Below, piece by piece: positions 1 to 7,130 of a stretch of 60,000 nt of DNA. The stretch is taken from assembly GCF_910592395.1 (NCBI RefSeq), contig NC_088322.1:2048001-2108000 (forward strand), in the 5' to 3' direction. The first letter of the stretch is position 1. Every line of letters begins with the position of its first letter. A model generated the notes under the pieces. It made no database searches, was not told the DNA's origin, and saw only the letters and a program-made list of their open reading frames with translations. Source of the DNA: Lineus longissimus (lineage: Eukaryota; Nemertea; Pilidiophora; Heteronemertea; Lineidae). The position numbers and the translations under genes were made by a program.

Positions 1-19
1 TTTTAATGACTTAGATAAT

Positions 20-427
20 ATGACTGAAAAAGAAATCTTAAAACACCATAGAATGTATGAAACAAAGATGGCTGCTAGACTTAATGATTCTTTGGGTAAG
101 ACAGTACTTAAAGCTTACACTAAATTATCAAGGTGGTTATTACCAATAGATGATGAAGATGATCTTTACCATGATCTTAGAAATGATTATTTGATAACTA
201 ACGAGTTGGATAAATGGCTTGGATGGTTGAGTTTGAGAATGGGTGCACTAACTGCACTTGCCTCAACAACACTTATTACTTTAGGTCATTGTCATGAGGA
301 ATCATCTATGAATACATCGGGTATGACTGCATCAAATATGAATACACCAAATATGACTGTCTCTGAATGTGACAAACCAATAGATGAAAGTCTAGATATC
401 ACAGGTAGTGATGATAAAGAAGACTAA
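20..427 (+). CDS. small conserved-type ORF of Polinton/adintovirus-like element
   Basis: A 135-aa ORF starting at ATG 20. The first two thirds are charged and probably helical. A central segment runs from a Leu-Tyr-x2-Leu-x2-Asp-Tyr motif into a mildly hydrophobic stretch (about residues 66-90, WLGWLSLRMGALTALASTT) that could be a membrane or buried helix. The C-terminal 40 residues are Met/Asn/Thr-rich with short MNT repeats and look disordered. From memory the central motif resembles a small ORF of unknown function found in several invertebrate Polinton-like elements; that is a recollection, not a search result. It lies 48 nt before the next plus-strand ORF, and a degenerate hairpin repeat (about 436-458) sits in the gap. 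No function is assigned. Confidence 0.6.
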   Translation: MTEKEILKHHRMYETKMAARLNDSLGKTVLKAYTKLSRWLLPIDDEDDLYHDLRNDYLITNELDKWLGWLSLRMGALTALASTTLITLGHCHEESSMNTSGMTASNMNTPNMTVSECDKPIDESLDITGSDDKED

Positions 428-475
428 ATTAACCTGGTCATGAGAACTGAGTTCCAATTAATTCGGCCAAGATAA

Positions 476-913
476 ATGGAACTTGAAACTGTAACTGATA
501 CTACTCGAGCTATGCTCTCAGGACAAAGTCCGACTAAAGTTTCAGTGTCTAAGAAACCTCGATCAGAGAAACAATTAACATGGTCTAGAGAACTGGGTAG
601 AAGATCTAAGGAATTTAAGAGAATAAAAAAGGATAAGACGACATTTAAAGTACAGGACTCCTCACCAAACAACAGAGTTATGGAAAAGGAGGAAGAAGAA
701 GTAGAGGAAGAAGAACCACAATCTCAAAATACTGATGTATCACTGCGTGAATCTAGTAGTAATACTTATGTCTATGTACTAGGTTTAGGTGCCGTTATTT
801 TAGCAGCATTCATTATGTTTAAGAAACTTCCTAAAAAAGTAAGTAAAGAGCAGCGATCAGGCTTGAATCGAGCTATGCTCTCAGGACAAAGTCCGAATGA
901 AGCAGTCATGTAG
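476..913 (+). CDS. predicted single-pass membrane protein carrying two in-frame hairpin repeats
   Basis: A 145-aa ORF from ATG 476. It has a basic, Lys/Arg-rich N-terminal half, an acidic Glu run (about residues 63-75), and one clear transmembrane helix near residues 98-116 (VYVLGLGAVILAAFIMF) followed by Lys residues, so the C-terminus is probably short and cytosolic. Two copies of the element-wide hairpin repeat are read in the same frame and give the same peptide, RAMLSGQSP, near residues 12-20 and again close to the C-terminus. The repeats therefore account for an appreciable part of this small protein. It could be a virion membrane or host-membrane protein of the element, but no family is recognised. 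Confidence 0.55.
   Translation: MELETVTDTTRAMLSGQSPTKVSVSKKPRSEKQLTWSRELGRRSKEFKRIKKDKTTFKVQDSSPNNRVMEKEEEEVEEEEPQSQNTDVSLRESSSNTYVYVLGLGAVILAAFIMFKKLPKKVSKEQRSGLNRAMLSGQSPNEAVM
504..535 (+). repeat. double-hairpin repeat, copy in coding frame
   Basis: A full-length copy. The first hairpin is GAGC-TAT-GCTC, the spacer is TCA, and the second hairpin is GGAC-AAA-GTCC. It is read in frame in the 145-aa membrane ORF as RAMLSGQSPT. Confidence 0.85.
868..896 (+). repeat. double-hairpin repeat, copy near C-terminus of membrane ORF
   Basis: Same structure, orientation and reading frame as the copy at 504-535, giving RAMLSGQSPN. It ends 17 nt before the end of the ORF. Confidence 0.85.
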
Positions 914-994
914 GGATCAATTAGCCCTCTTGTTAAACCTGTAGTTAAAGAGAAGAAATGTACTATTCCTTTAATGGAATGATCTCATCAGGGG

Positions 995-1093
995 GTCAGA
1001 CTTCGTCCTGAGAGCAGAGCTCGAGTCCGAGGTGCTTGTCTTCACCACAAGAGTTTAACTCTATTCGGACTTTGTCCTGAGAGTTTAACTCTA
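995..1093 (-). repeat. double-hairpin repeats (full copy plus variant) in penton-like gene
   Basis: One full copy lies at about 999-1027 and a shorter variant at about 1063-1093, both inverted relative to the copy at 504. On the minus strand they encode the LELCSQDEV and NSQDKVRIELNS segments that form the C-terminal tail of the penton-like ORF. The tail after the conserved domain is therefore largely repeat-derived. Confidence 0.75.
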
Positions 1094-2039
1094 TTCTTAA
1101 CTCTAAAGAAACCTCTGTTCCTCTGAAATTAACTAGCTTACCATTCTCATCAGTGATTTCGAATTTTATGTGATTAGTACACTTATTTATCATTTTCTTA
1201 CAATTCGGTTCGTATCGCTGCATTTTTATTTGGTCACCATCTTCTACAGGTATGATGCAGAAAATGTCAGATGGTTTATTGTTGTAGAGGGTCTTAGCTT
1301 TGTCAACCAAATTAGCTTGCAGGAATAGATATTTCCTGTAAAAGTTGAGTGGTCTTGTGGAGTAGTATTTTCCTTTCTTTGTGAATTTAGTTTGCTTAAA
1401 GCCAAACCACTCATTCACCACTGTGAGCTGTTTTTCTATCACCTCTCTTATGGTTTTGCTTGTTTGAAAACCTTCTGTGTTTATCTCAATCTCGATTTGT
1501 TCATGTTTATCTAACTTGTCTACTTTCAGAGGGTACTCTTTATCCTCCGTAAGTTCAAGGGTTATGTAATTATTGTTATCACAGTTGACCTTAACGTGGC
1601 TAATTCAAATTTCTTTTATGTATTTTTGCCATACCTCACAAAACTCACTTAAACTAAAATGTCGAGAGTATGGAAATGTGTATTTAGTAATGGTGTCTTT
1701 AGTAATGGTGTCTTTAGTTGTGGTAGATTCATTTTCCAGTTCGCAAACTTTCATGACTTCCTTTTCAAGTGTATCTGTTTCAAGTCCAGGAGCAAATAAT
1801 GTCCTAAATTCATCCATACACCATAATTGTTTATCTAAGGGCTCATTTGTTGTAATTCTGGTTATTTCGACTAGAAATGAGAAAATCCTGACTCCCTCTG
1901 GTAGAAAATCACCTGTCCACCATGAATTGTAAAAGGTTATCGATTTCAAAGTAATGGATTTTATGTCTAATTGGTCTGTTAAGTAGTACTCAAATTTGGC
2001 TTCATTACATTCTTGTTCATTATATAATGAAGTCCATTT
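996..2039 (-). pseudogene. penton/minor-capsid-like gene with one in-frame stop
   Basis: On the minus strand one frame stays open from about 2039 to the stop at 996-998, except for a single TGA at 1605-1607. Both halves are in the same frame, so this is one nonsense codon and not a frameshift. The upstream half contains a TFYNSWW motif. The downstream half ends in a segment of the FEITDENGKLVNFRG type, which resembles the C-terminal part of penton-like minor capsid proteins of Polinton/adintovirus elements, where it would help form the capsid vertex. The C-terminal tail is made of hairpin-repeat copies. No ATG lies at the upstream end of the open frame (a TAG precedes it at 2040-2042), so the true start is also unclear or lost. 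Family assignment is by motif memory and is moderate. Other possibilities are a recoded stop or a sequencing error. Confidence 0.5.
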
Positions 2040-2093
2040 CTATTTAATTCAAGAGATTTATTGAATTTAATAGATTTTAATCTAATAAATAGA

Positions 2094-3386
2094 ATGACTG
2101 ATAAGAATCAGAAAATACTTTGCACTACATGTGACAAGTACATATCCTACAATAATATGGCTATTCACAGGAGAACCAAAGGTCACTTAAGTAAATTAAA
2201 TCCGGATTATGTCCCTATTGCTCAACCCCGAGCCCCATCACTGATCACTAAAAGTATGGATAAGAAACTTGCATTTGAGGAAAATGAGCCAGATGGCATA
2301 AAGAAAGTGAGTGGAATAGAAATAGTAAAACAATTTGGCAAGCCTGTAGTCACCATTAGTTTGAAGATTGACAGAGAAGCTAAACAAGTGTATGAATACA
2401 GAGATAAATTAGAGGAGGTATTATTTCAACTCAATGATTACCATCACAAAATAAGCATATCAGTATTTGCTCAGTTTGATCGACCTTTGGTCGAAGAGCA
2501 GAGCATTGATCGTCAAGGTGAAAGTGTAACACACCCCATACAGTCTCCAATGGAAAGCATAATTTCAAGGTACCAGGCAATTTATGCCATAACCAACCAG
2601 TTAAACTACATTAAGACACAGATTGAGAAAAGGTACTTTCAAGGTTCTGGACTTACTTTAAATAAAATAGAGTCTTGGAACATGACCATCTGTTCTTACA
2701 AGAGGTTTAAAGGTGGTCATTACACTAAATTACCATTTAAAACAAAAGCAGTAATAAATGTGGAATCAAATGACAATAAATGTTTTCTCTGGTCTTTATT
2801 GGCCGCTAAATATCTAAAAGAAAATCCAGAGACGGACTTCGTCCTGAGAGCAGAGCTCGAGAGTACATTCAATATCACTACTGATATGCTAGAAATGACT
2901 TCGTCACGAGAACAGAGTTCGAAAACTACTGATGTCGTAATCGAGCCTAGCTCTCAGTACGGAGTACGAATAGACTCATTTCCTGTATGTATTCAAAAAG
3001 ATATAACTAAGATCGAACAAGACAACAATCTCAAGATTAATGTGTTCAAGTTAGAGAACGAATGGGCTAAGAGCACCTGTGAGGCAAAACTAGAACCTCT
3101 CGACCTGTCCAAGAATTATGATGATGATGATGTCATTGATCTGCTCTATTTCAAGGACCATTTCATGTACATAAGAGACATCAATCTTTTCTTCAGGTCA
3201 CTAGCTCATAGAGTGTATCTTTGCAGGAGATGCATGAATTACTTTTACAGGAAGTCAACACTAGATAATCATAAAAAGAAATGTGGAGAACACGATTACT
3301 GTAAGATTACTTTGCCTCCACCTAACAGTAATGGTCACAAATTAAATTTGAAAAACACTCATTCAAAAATAGAGTTCCGTTTGTGA
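2094..3386 (+). CDS. polB: N-terminal part of protein-primed family-B DNA polymerase (zinc-finger region)
   Basis: The frame is open from 2061, but the first ATG is 2094, which I take as the start (about 430 aa). An N-terminal C2H2-type finger (CTTC...H-x5-H) is followed by a mixed region with a conserved-looking NDNKCFLW motif, and the C-terminus carries a second CRRC...H-x4-C finger. This is the layout found in front of the exonuclease domain in the large polymerases of Polinton/adintovirus-like elements, where one ORF of about 1,200-1,300 aa is usual. Here the frame ends at 3386 while the polymerase continues in the -1 frame. One intact hairpin repeat (2831-2863) and two degenerate ones (2897-2977) are read through in frame. 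The role is genome replication of the element by protein priming. Confidence 0.75.
   Translation: MTDKNQKILCTTCDKYISYNNMAIHRRTKGHLSKLNPDYVPIAQPRAPSLITKSMDKKLAFEENEPDGIKKVSGIEIVKQFGKPVVTISLKIDREAKQVYEYRDKLEEVLFQLNDYHHKISISVFAQFDRPLVEEQSIDRQGESVTHPIQSPMESIISRYQAIYAITNQLNYIKTQIEKRYFQGSGLTLNKIESWNMTICSYKRFKGGHYTKLPFKTKAVINVESNDNKCFLWSLLAAKYLKENPETDFVLRAELESTFNITTDMLEMTSSREQSSKTTDVVIEPSSQYGVRIDSFPVCIQKDITKIEQDNNLKINVFKLENEWAKSTCEAKLEPLDLSKNYDDDDVIDLLYFKDHFMYIRDINLFFRSLAHRVYLCRRCMNYFYRKSTLDNHKKKCGEHDYCKITLPPPNSNGHKLNLKNTHSKIEFRL
2831..2863 (-). repeat. double-hairpin repeat inside polB N-terminal part
   Basis: A full copy inverted relative to 504 and read in frame as TDFVLRAELE. This frame would contain a TAG stop in the TAT variant of the first hairpin loop; the copy here carries the stop-free TCT variant (CAGAG on this strand). 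Confidence 0.85.
2897..2977. repeat. two degenerate double-hairpin repeats, opposite orientations
   Basis: Positions 2897-2926 match the repeat in minus orientation with several changes (TCGTCACGAGAACAGAGTTC). Positions 2941-2977 match it in plus orientation with changes (CTAGCTCTCAGTACGGAGTA). Both are read through in the polB N-terminal frame and look like older copies. Confidence 0.55.
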
Positions 3387-5977
3387 TCTATGCTGATTTC
3401 GAAGCGATAAGCACAACAGTCAATGATAACTCGAGCTCTGCTCTCAGGACAAAGTCCGACACAACTCAGAGCAGAGCTCGAGTCGGACTTCGTCCTCAGA
3501 CAGATACCACTGTTACCACTAAAAAACTTATTAAACAAAATGCATCAGCTGTTGGTGTTTATGTTCACTCAGACTACACACACCTTTACAGTAGCCAGTA
3601 TGTGTCTCACAGGGGTGCTGATGTTGTAGATGTGTTCTGTAATTGGTTAATCAGGATGGAAGAACAATTCTCTAATTTATTGAACTGTAACTTTCCTCTA
3701 ACAATGACAGATGAAGACTCGAGCTCTGCTCTCAGGACGAAGTCCGACTGGCATAAATATCAATTAGAAACACATTGTTACTATTGTAATCAACCTTTGG
3801 GATATGACAAGGTCAAGGATCATGACCACTACTGTGGTAGATATCGAGGTGCTGCTCACAACTCGTGTAATTTGAATGAAAAGAAAGCTATGTTTGTTCC
3901 AGTGTTTTTTCACAATCTCAGTAATTACGATTCTCACTTATTTATTAAGGAATTAATGACTAAGCTACCGAAGTACAAGAAACTGAAAATACTTGCCAAA
4001 ACATCAGAGGAATACATCTCATTTCAGTTCGGTTGTTTCAGGTTTTTGGACTCGTACAGATTCCTGCAGTCCAGTTTAGACAACATAACCAAATCAATGT
4101 TGGATGATGATTTTAAAATTACCAGACAGCTGTTCCCAAATACCACTGACTTTAAGCTATTGAGGAAGAAGGGTTCAGTACCTTACTCTTTTTACACATC
4201 ACATGAAAGCTACAATGTTACTTACCTGGAAAAGTCTATGTTTTTTGACGAATTGAAAAATGAAATGGCACCTGATTCTGCCTATGATGAAGCTAAGGTA
4301 ATATGGGATCATTTCAAGATCAGGAATCACGGTGAGTTCATTGACCTCTACCTCAAAACTGATGTGATCCTTCTAGCTGATTTATTTGAGAAATTCAGGG
4401 ATGTCAATTTGAACTACTTTCAGATAGATCCATGTCACTGTTACTCGGCACCAGGCCTAACCTGGCAAGCTGGTTTGAAGTACACAGGAATAAACCTAGA
4501 ACTACTGACTGATACCAACATCTTACTTACTTTTGAGAAAGCAATACGAGGTGGAATTTCGGGTGTTATGGGAACAAGGCATGTCAAGGCAGGTGAACAC
4601 CACAAACTACTCTACATAGACGCAAATAATCTCTATGGCTGGTCTATGATGGAACCTCAACCCTATGGTAGTTTTGAAATGATAGATATTGATCCACTCG
4701 AGCTATGCTCTCAGGACAAAGTCCGACTAGGACAAAGTCCAGAGAGCAAAGTTCGACTTAACATGAATGTTATCAGTAAAGAGCAGATTATGGCAATTCC
4801 AAGTGATAGTGAGGTAGGGTATTTCTTAGAGGTGGATTTGGAGTATCCAGGAAATATTAAATTTAAGTCAAGGAACTTTCCATTCTGTCCTGAATCTCTC
4901 TTTATTGAAGATGATGAATTAAGTCCTTACCAGAGGGAGTTACTGGGTGATGATAAAAGATCAAATGTAGAGAAACTAATACTAACACAAAAGGATAAAA
5001 CTAATTACATAGTGCATTACAGAATGCTACAGTTTTACCTAAAGCACGGAATGGTACTTAAGAGGGTTCATTCAGTGATAAGCTTTAAACAATCAAAGTG
5101 GTTAGCACCATACATTGATTTTAACACTAAAAGACGTATGGATTCTAAGACTGATTTTGAGAAAGACTATTTTAAGCTCATGAATAATGCTTTCTACGGA
5201 AAGACTTGTGAGAATGTAAGGAACAGGGTGGAAATAGAATTGGTAACGGACGGGGAGAGAGCCAGGAGTGTAATGGCCAATCCCAGGTTTTCATCGATAT
5301 GCGTATTTGACGAACAGAATGCTGCTATTAGCATGAGGAAAACATCAATGAAATTCAACAAACCAATCTACATAGGAGCTTCAGTACTTGAATTGTCTAA
5401 ATCATTAATGTATGAATTCTATTATGAAGTTCTTCAACCGTACTTTGGTGAGAAAAATATTGAACTACTGTATCTAGATACAGATTCCTTTGTACTTAAC
5501 ATTAATACTGATGACTTAACTAAAGACTTAAAGGAGTTGAAACACTATTTTGACTTCAGTAATTATCCAAAAGATCATCCACTCTATGACACCAGTAAGA
5601 AGAAGGTGCCAGGTTATTTCAAGGATGAGTTAGGAGGAGTCGAGATGACTGAATTCATTGCCCTGAGAAGTAAGATGTATGCTTACCGGACAAAAGATTA
5701 CGATTCTAAGAAATTAAAGGGTATTGCCAAGAATGTAGTAAAGAGAAATATTTCATTTGATGACTATGTTGATTGTCTTGAAAAGAGTATGTCATTTTAC
5801 CACAATATGAGACACTTAAGATCAGATAAACACCAAATCTATTTGGAAGAAGTTGACAAAAAAAGCCTCAGTCCTTTTGATGATAAGAGGTTCATACTTG
5901 AAGATGGAATAAGAACGTTACCATTTGGAATGTATTATGAAGGCTACATAGATTACAGCGATTCAAACTTCGCTTGA
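3383..5977 (+). CDS. polB: protein-primed family-B DNA polymerase, exonuclease and polymerase domains
   Basis: About 864 aa. The frame is open from 3332, and 3383 is only a GTG at the edge of the domain, not a convincing start. Motifs in order are: Exo I (YADFEA) at the N-terminus, a Cys/His cluster typical of viral polB (HDHYCGRYRGAAHN), Exo II around NYDSHLF, Exo III (YLKTDVILLADLF), polymerase motif A (DANNLYGWSM), motif B (KLMNNAFYGKTCEN) and motif C (YLDTDSF). All catalytic acidic residues of these motifs are present, so the domain itself looks intact. It belongs to the DNA_pol_B_2 group used by Polintons, adintoviruses and linear plasmids. Hairpin-repeat copies are inserted in frame at 3430-3501, 3716-3749 and 4696-4758, all between conserved motifs. 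The N-terminal part lies in the overlapping upstream frame. Confidence 0.9.
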   Translation: MIYADFEAISTTVNDNSSSALRTKSDTTQSRARVGLRPQTDTTVTTKKLIKQNASAVGVYVHSDYTHLYSSQYVSHRGADVVDVFCNWLIRMEEQFSNLLNCNFPLTMTDEDSSSALRTKSDWHKYQLETHCYYCNQPLGYDKVKDHDHYCGRYRGAAHNSCNLNEKKAMFVPVFFHNLSNYDSHLFIKELMTKLPKYKKLKILAKTSEEYISFQFGCFRFLDSYRFLQSSLDNITKSMLDDDFKITRQLFPNTTDFKLLRKKGSVPYSFYTSHESYNVTYLEKSMFFDELKNEMAPDSAYDEAKVIWDHFKIRNHGEFIDLYLKTDVILLADLFEKFRDVNLNYFQIDPCHCYSAPGLTWQAGLKYTGINLELLTDTNILLTFEKAIRGGISGVMGTRHVKAGEHHKLLYIDANNLYGWSMMEPQPYGSFEMIDIDPLELCSQDKVRLGQSPESKVRLNMNVISKEQIMAIPSDSEVGYFLEVDLEYPGNIKFKSRNFPFCPESLFIEDDELSPYQRELLGDDKRSNVEKLILTQKDKTNYIVHYRMLQFYLKHGMVLKRVHSVISFKQSKWLAPYIDFNTKRRMDSKTDFEKDYFKLMNNAFYGKTCENVRNRVEIELVTDGERARSVMANPRFSSICVFDEQNAAISMRKTSMKFNKPIYIGASVLELSKSLMYEFYYEVLQPYFGEKNIELLYLDTDSFVLNINTDDLTKDLKELKHYFDFSNYPKDHPLYDTSKKKVPGYFKDELGGVEMTEFIALRSKMYAYRTKDYDSKKLKGIAKNVVKRNISFDDYVDCLEKSMSFYHNMRHLRSDKHQIYLEEVDKKSLSPFDDKRFILEDGIRTLPFGMYYEGYIDYSDSNFA
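3430..3501. repeat. back-to-back double-hairpin repeats in polB
   Basis: A plus-oriented copy (3430-3460, read as SSSALRTKSD) is followed directly by an inverted, circularly permuted copy (3465-3501). This is the third reading frame used by the repeat, and it remains open. Confidence 0.8.
3716..3749 (+). repeat. double-hairpin repeat in polB
   Basis: A full copy with the TCT and GAA loop variants, read as SSSALRTKSD. It lies just before the Cys/His cluster of the exonuclease region. Confidence 0.85.
4696..4758 (+). repeat. composite (1.5-copy) double-hairpin repeat in polB
   Basis: A full copy (4696-4730) is followed by a shortened second one (4731-4758). It is read as LELCSQDKVR and onward, in the loop after polymerase motif A. 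The same composite occurs in inverted orientation at 5975-6036. Confidence 0.8.
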
Positions 5978-6036
5978 GTCGAGCTTTGCTCTCTGGACTT
6001 TGTCCTAGTCGGACTTTGTCCTGAGAGCATAGCTCG
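5975..6036 (-). repeat. composite double-hairpin repeat just after polB
   Basis: Almost the exact reverse complement of the composite at 4696-4758. It begins at the stop codon of polB and lies between the converging plus- and minus-strand genes. Confidence 0.8.
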
Positions 6037-6037
6037 A

Positions 6038-6280
6038 TTAAACTAATGAATATGGTGGCGCTGATGGTAGTGGCACTGGCGGAAATTCACCCCTAACACC
6101 GAAGTCATGGTGATAGTGATAGTGATACACCACATTAGGATTAGGACTATTTAGTCGGACTTTGTCCTGAGAGCATAGCTCGAGTCCTGTTTGATTTACT
6201 GTGACTTCAGTTTTTCTAGCATCTCTATCTGAGCTATCTTTTTTCCTTCTTCTAAAAAAGTCTTCTTTAAAGACTCTACA
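6038..6280 (-). other. open frame without ATG overlapping the 3' end of the hydrophobic-protein gene
   Basis: In a frame shifted from the 219-aa ORF, codons stay open from 6280 down to a TAA at 6038-6040, about 80 codons. The section outside the upstream gene is proline- and histidine-rich and ends in PSAPPYSLV, which contains a PPxY-like late-domain motif. It reads through the hairpin repeat at 6152-6187 in frame. No ATG is present. It could be the displaced C-terminus of the 219-aa protein after a frameshift, an overlapping gene product, or chance. Confidence 0.25.
6152..6187 (-). repeat. double-hairpin repeat between polB and the minus-strand genes
   Basis: A full copy with the TAT loop. 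It lies just downstream of the 219-aa minus-strand ORF and within the open frame 6038-6280. Confidence 0.85.
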
Positions 6281-6855
6281 TCAACAGCTGAACTTGCCTC
6301 CCTTTGTTTTTTCCTAATGGCATTTTTCATCGAAATGTATTTCTCCTTCTCCTTGAGAATCAAAGTAAACTCATCTGTAGATATGTGAGAATCGGTTAAG
6401 GCTTTACTGACCAAATCATTGATTGTGTTCAGTTTTGAAATTGCCAACATTCTGATATTCTCATGTTTTTCAATTTTCCTTAGAATATTCTTTTTCTCCC
6501 AGCCTAAGGCTGATGAAATAATGGCACTACCTATTGTTACGCCACCCAGAGCTAAGCCTATCGGTGCCGTGATGACACCAGCTAAAGCGGAAACACCAAC
6601 TGAGCCAGCCGCAACGCTTACAAAATTAAGACTATGACTAATGCCAGTAATTACGCTAAATGCTTTTTTGTACTTTGAAAATATCTTTCTTCTAAATTCA
6701 ATCTCGCTTTCTAAGAAACTCTTAACATCACATATTTGTTGTAGTCTGAAAGCCTGAGGGTTACTTTCTGTATGCTTTTCAGACATTTCATAGTTTAATT
6801 GACTTTCTGAGTTTAAATTACTTAAATCTGGATAAACCTTGTTGTCTCCATCCAT
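6196..6855 (-). CDS. hydrophobic glycine/alanine-rich membrane-active-type protein of the viral element
   Basis: 219 aa, starting at ATG 6855, which sits in the context TAATTAAATGG also seen before the chromodomain ORF. The N-terminus is polar. Residues of about 75-118 form a long Gly/Ala/Ser/Val-rich hydrophobic stretch (SVAAGSVGVSALAGVITAPI and following), flanked by lysine-rich, probably coiled helices (RRKIFSKYKKAF before, WEKKNILRKIEKHE after). This resembles proteins that insert a helical hairpin into membranes. Similar genes occur beside polB in some invertebrate Polinton-like elements from memory, without a firm function. The next ORF upstream ends 4 nt before this start, which suggests tight late-gene packing. 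A virion membrane or lysis role is only inference. Confidence 0.55.
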   Translation of the reverse strand: MDGDNKVYPDLSNLNSESQLNYEMSEKHTESNPQAFRLQQICDVKSFLESEIEFRRKIFSKYKKAFSVITGISHSLNFVSVAAGSVGVSALAGVITAPIGLALGGVTIGSAIISSALGWEKKNILRKIEKHENIRMLAISKLNTINDLVSKALTDSHISTDEFTLILKEKEKYISMKNAIRKKQREASSAVDVESLKKTFLEEGKKIAQIEMLEKLKSQ

Positions 6856-6859
6856 TTAA

Positions 6860-7111
6860 TTAGTGGGAATAACTAGAATCAGTTGTTCTGACATTTCTAG
6901 TGTTTAGTGTTGATCTTGCAGACACTACAGGTTTTTGAAGTACATTAAATTTTAAAGGTTTTTCTGACCCAGCAGGCCCAGCAGGTTTTAAAGGTTTTTC
7001 GGGACCAGGCTCCAACTTTGACTCTACTTCTGCCTCTAATTCTCTATGAAATCGTTCTAATCTTTCTTTCCAATTACGTGGTCGTTTTGTGTAACCCCAA
7101 GTTCTATTCAT
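6860..7111 (-). CDS. short basic/proline-rich hypothetical protein
   Basis: 83 aa from ATG 7111. The N-terminus is Arg/Trp/Lys-rich and could bind nucleic acid. The middle has two related EKPLKPAG/EKPLKFN segments with a GPAGS linker, a short imperfect internal duplication. The C-terminus is Ser/Thr/Arg-rich. It sits between two other minus-strand ORFs with 4 nt and 19 nt gaps, which is the best argument that it is a real gene. No family is recognised; a small core or minor capsid protein is possible but unproven. Confidence 0.45.
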   Translation of the reverse strand: MNRTWGYTKRPRNWKERLERFHRELEAEVESKLEPGPEKPLKPAGPAGSEKPLKFNVLQKPVVSARSTLNTRNVRTTDSSYSH

Positions 7112-7130
7112 TTAATCAAGTAAAATAAAA

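Noticed and set aside
3365-3371. A classical slippery heptamer for programmed -1 frameshifting in polB
   Set aside because: The A-run is only five bases and the heptamer does not fit the usual X-XXY-YYZ pattern well. No strong downstream stem was evident by eye. A plain one-base loss is equally likely, so it is reported only as a frame break.
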